From the NCBI RefSeq assembly GCF_001540865.1, contig NC_033629.1, positions 7,553,473 through 7,617,472 on the forward strand: a stretch of 64,000 nucleotides of DNA. The letters run 5' to 3'. This DNA comes from Ananas comosus (taxonomy: Eukaryota; Streptophyta; Magnoliopsida; Poales; Bromeliaceae). The notes beneath the pieces were generated by a model that did no database searches, was not told where the DNA came from, and saw only the letters and a program-made list of their open reading frames with translations. A program made the translations under genes and the position numbers. Positions 62,065 through 64,000 of this stretch are shown piece after piece; the first letter of the stretch is position 1, and each line of letters starts with the position of its first letter.

Positions 62065-64000
62065 TGTAACATACCGGATTTTAAATATAAAAGTGAAAAT
62101 AAATAAAAATAGTATGAGATACTATTTTTATTGGATTTAGAGAAGTGAAATATAAGTTGGGAATGACCTGTGCTGAAATCGGAACGACAACAGAAGATTT
62201 AGAATTTTCTGTAAGAAACGGGGCAGATAAATTAGCAGAAAATGCACAGTGTCAGAAAATTATGAAAATTATCGGAGATGTCAGAAATATTTTTATGATG
62301 CTAGATTTAAAGTTCCATGCCATTCTGACACCCGGAAGGTGAAAAGTAGAATCCGAAAGCTACTGATAAAGATTACAGTTCGGTACAGTTTTCGGTGACC
62401 AAACGGGGTTGAAACTGAAATATTAAAATTTCTTTGGACTCGTTAAGTGAGACCGAACATGACTGTCAAATTTGAGCTCAAACGGATATTCAGGGAGTTC
62501 CGGCGAAAGATATCAGATTTCGAACTGCCTGGAGTGAATAGTGTTTTGGGGGAGTTTACTTGGAGGTTAAGTTTCCTCTTATACATATATAAGGGTGTTA
62601 TGTCATTTCCCTCATTCCTCTCTATTTGAGCCAACATAAGAGAAATCTCTCTCTCTCTACCAAAGAAAGAATTGGAGAAGAAAATTGAGGCAAGCTTGAA
62701 GAAAATTGAAGTAGCTTGGAGTTGAAGCTTCATCTTTATCTTCTCTTTCCTTGGTCTAAGTGGAAGCTTGTGTTTGAGGTAAGCTTCATGAACCTCTAAT
62801 GGTGGATTGCTAGGAAATAATATATATATCCTAGAAATAGATTTAGAGGACTCCCTAGATGCTAAGTAGAAGCTATTTGCTTGAATTAAAGGCTAATATG
62901 GCTATTCTTGCAATAGTAGCATATTAGAGCTCCAAATTGGGGTTTTTGCTTGTGAGGGGTTTTGATCTAAATTGATCATGTATAAACCTAATTGCTAGGT
63001 AAACGAACGCGTTGGCGAAGTCGGTTCGGCGATTCGTCGAGCCTACGCGAAGTTATTAAAGAAACGGACGTTAGGTTTCGTTTCCGCCTGGAGGGCCGAG
63101 GCGACGTCGTAAAATCATGGAAATGGATTTGAGGCATCGTGGCGCATAACCGAAGACCTATAATTTTCGGGGCTGCGAAGCGGAGCACGGTTGAGGCGCA
63201 GTTGCAGTATCGGGCCGTGCCGGATACGGGTGCCGCGGGAGGCCGATTGCAAGTGTCGACAAGCAATCGGAACGCGAATTAAGGTGGGTTGTGCTTACCG
63301 AAGCGACTAGGTCGCCCTTTATGTCTAAGAAACTAAGAATCCATGTTGATGCATATAAATGTAAATGAAGCATGTAAATTATGCATGTAGCTAAATAATG
63401 CATGTTGATAGTATGATGTAAATGCTAAATAGAATTCATTATGAGCAAGTTGAATAATGGTAGATAATTATGTGAATGCCAAGTAGTGAGCATGTAAAAG
63501 TAAAGTTGTATGCATGATGATTATGACATGTAGATGCTAAGTAAACGCATGAACGCATGAGTAGCATGATGGTAATATACAAGATAAATGTTGCATGAAA
63601 ACTAGGTTGATAACCTTAAAATGATTAAAGTAAAGGATGCTATGCTAAAGTATAAGTGATAAGCATGATATAAGAATAGTAAATGCAAGTGCATGTTAAG
63701 AATGCTAAGTAAGGAACATATATAGGTGGACATGAATAAACCTATAGATCGAGTGGCATTAAACCTAGTGTCGAGGACATAGGTTAAACAAATGTGATGT
63801 TGAACCTAATGTAAAGAACATAGGTTGTGAAATGAAAGCTGCTTAACCTAGAGTCAAGTGAACCTAGGTTGGAAAAGAATGATGATCCTAGTGTAATAAA
63901 CCTAGGTTAAGAATGTGAAAGCAATAAACCTAAAGTGATAACTTAGGTTGTGTAAAGGACAATGAACCTAGAGTCAATTGGACCTAGGAGATAAAAGCTT
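62065..64000 (+). mobile_element. Forward LTR running off the window
   Basis: Starts TGTAACATACCGG. The first ~900 bp are unlike the other LTRs, but from about 62980 onward it is the complement of 57656-59640 (shared 'aatcggaacgcgaattaagg', 'gaagcgactaggtcg' and the repeated 'aacctaggtt' phrases). It is therefore the inverse of the solo LTR 2-6 kb to the left with a different U3. No coding sequence. Confidence 0.75.

Noticed and set aside
62145..62342. 65-codon ORF inside the right-hand LTR
   Set aside because: No recognisable motif, position inside an LTR, and no support beyond length.

Overview
This is nuclear DNA from a flowering plant, probably a monocot. Genes are split by GT-AG introns, almost all other coding sequence is LTR-retrotransposon derived, and the only recognisable host proteins are organellar: a mitochondrial bL27 fragment and complex I subunit NDUFS8. 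The large-LTR chromodomain Ty3 elements and the general look suggest a pineapple-like monocot, but the species call is a guess. Nothing here is a bacterial operon or a virus-like replicon.

Layout. 1-3239: end of a reverse Ty3 LTR, then a decayed Sirevirus-like Ty1/copia LTR and gag. 3240-13540: a decayed Ty3/gypsy element on the minus strand, LTR to LTR, with long-read-like indels throughout. 13541-18611: truncated reverse LTRs laid end to end, a 672-bp run of Ns and an unexplained GC-rich patch. 18646-25274: a plus-strand Ty3/gypsy element with 5' LTR, gag, protease, RT, RNase H and part of integrase, cut off at a small inverted-repeat element. 25523-36004: an AT-rich host island holding a Mutator-type element with a perfect 9-bp target duplication and an internal 110-bp minisatellite, a truncated MRPL27 gene, a complete eight-exon NDUFS8 coding region and a second inverted-repeat element. 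36005-49140: remnant of a reverse Ty3 element, then a nearly full-length Sirevirus-type Ty1/copia element with an extra 3' ORF; its 5' LTR is itself interrupted. 49141-61990: a third Ty3/gypsy chromovirus on the plus strand, broken by a 2.9-kb solo LTR (perfect 5-bp target duplication) in RT and by a 2.8-kb reverse solo LTR just before the chromodomain. 61991-64000: more LTR sequence, running off the end.

The host signal is NDUFS8, the TYKY subunit carrying two 4Fe-4S clusters in the Q module of mitochondrial complex I. Upstream lies the 5' half of a mitochondrial ribosomal L27 gene. The two genes share a G-box segment and a similar 5' leader, which suggests that one 5' region was copied from the other. 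The first NDUFS8 exon lacks a visible GT donor.

The most unusual structure is a family of ACCGGT-centred palindromes (GGGACCGGTCCC and variants, often in pairs about 19-21 bp apart). They cluster in the LTRs of both Ty1/copia and Ty3/gypsy elements, and one isolated pair followed by a TATA-like sequence lies inside the Sirevirus upstream of its extra ORF. A third LTR type carries a variant, TGTACCGGTACA. Every retroelement polyprotein here is broken by stops or frameshifts, and one RT has lost a catalytic aspartate, so all appear non-autonomous.
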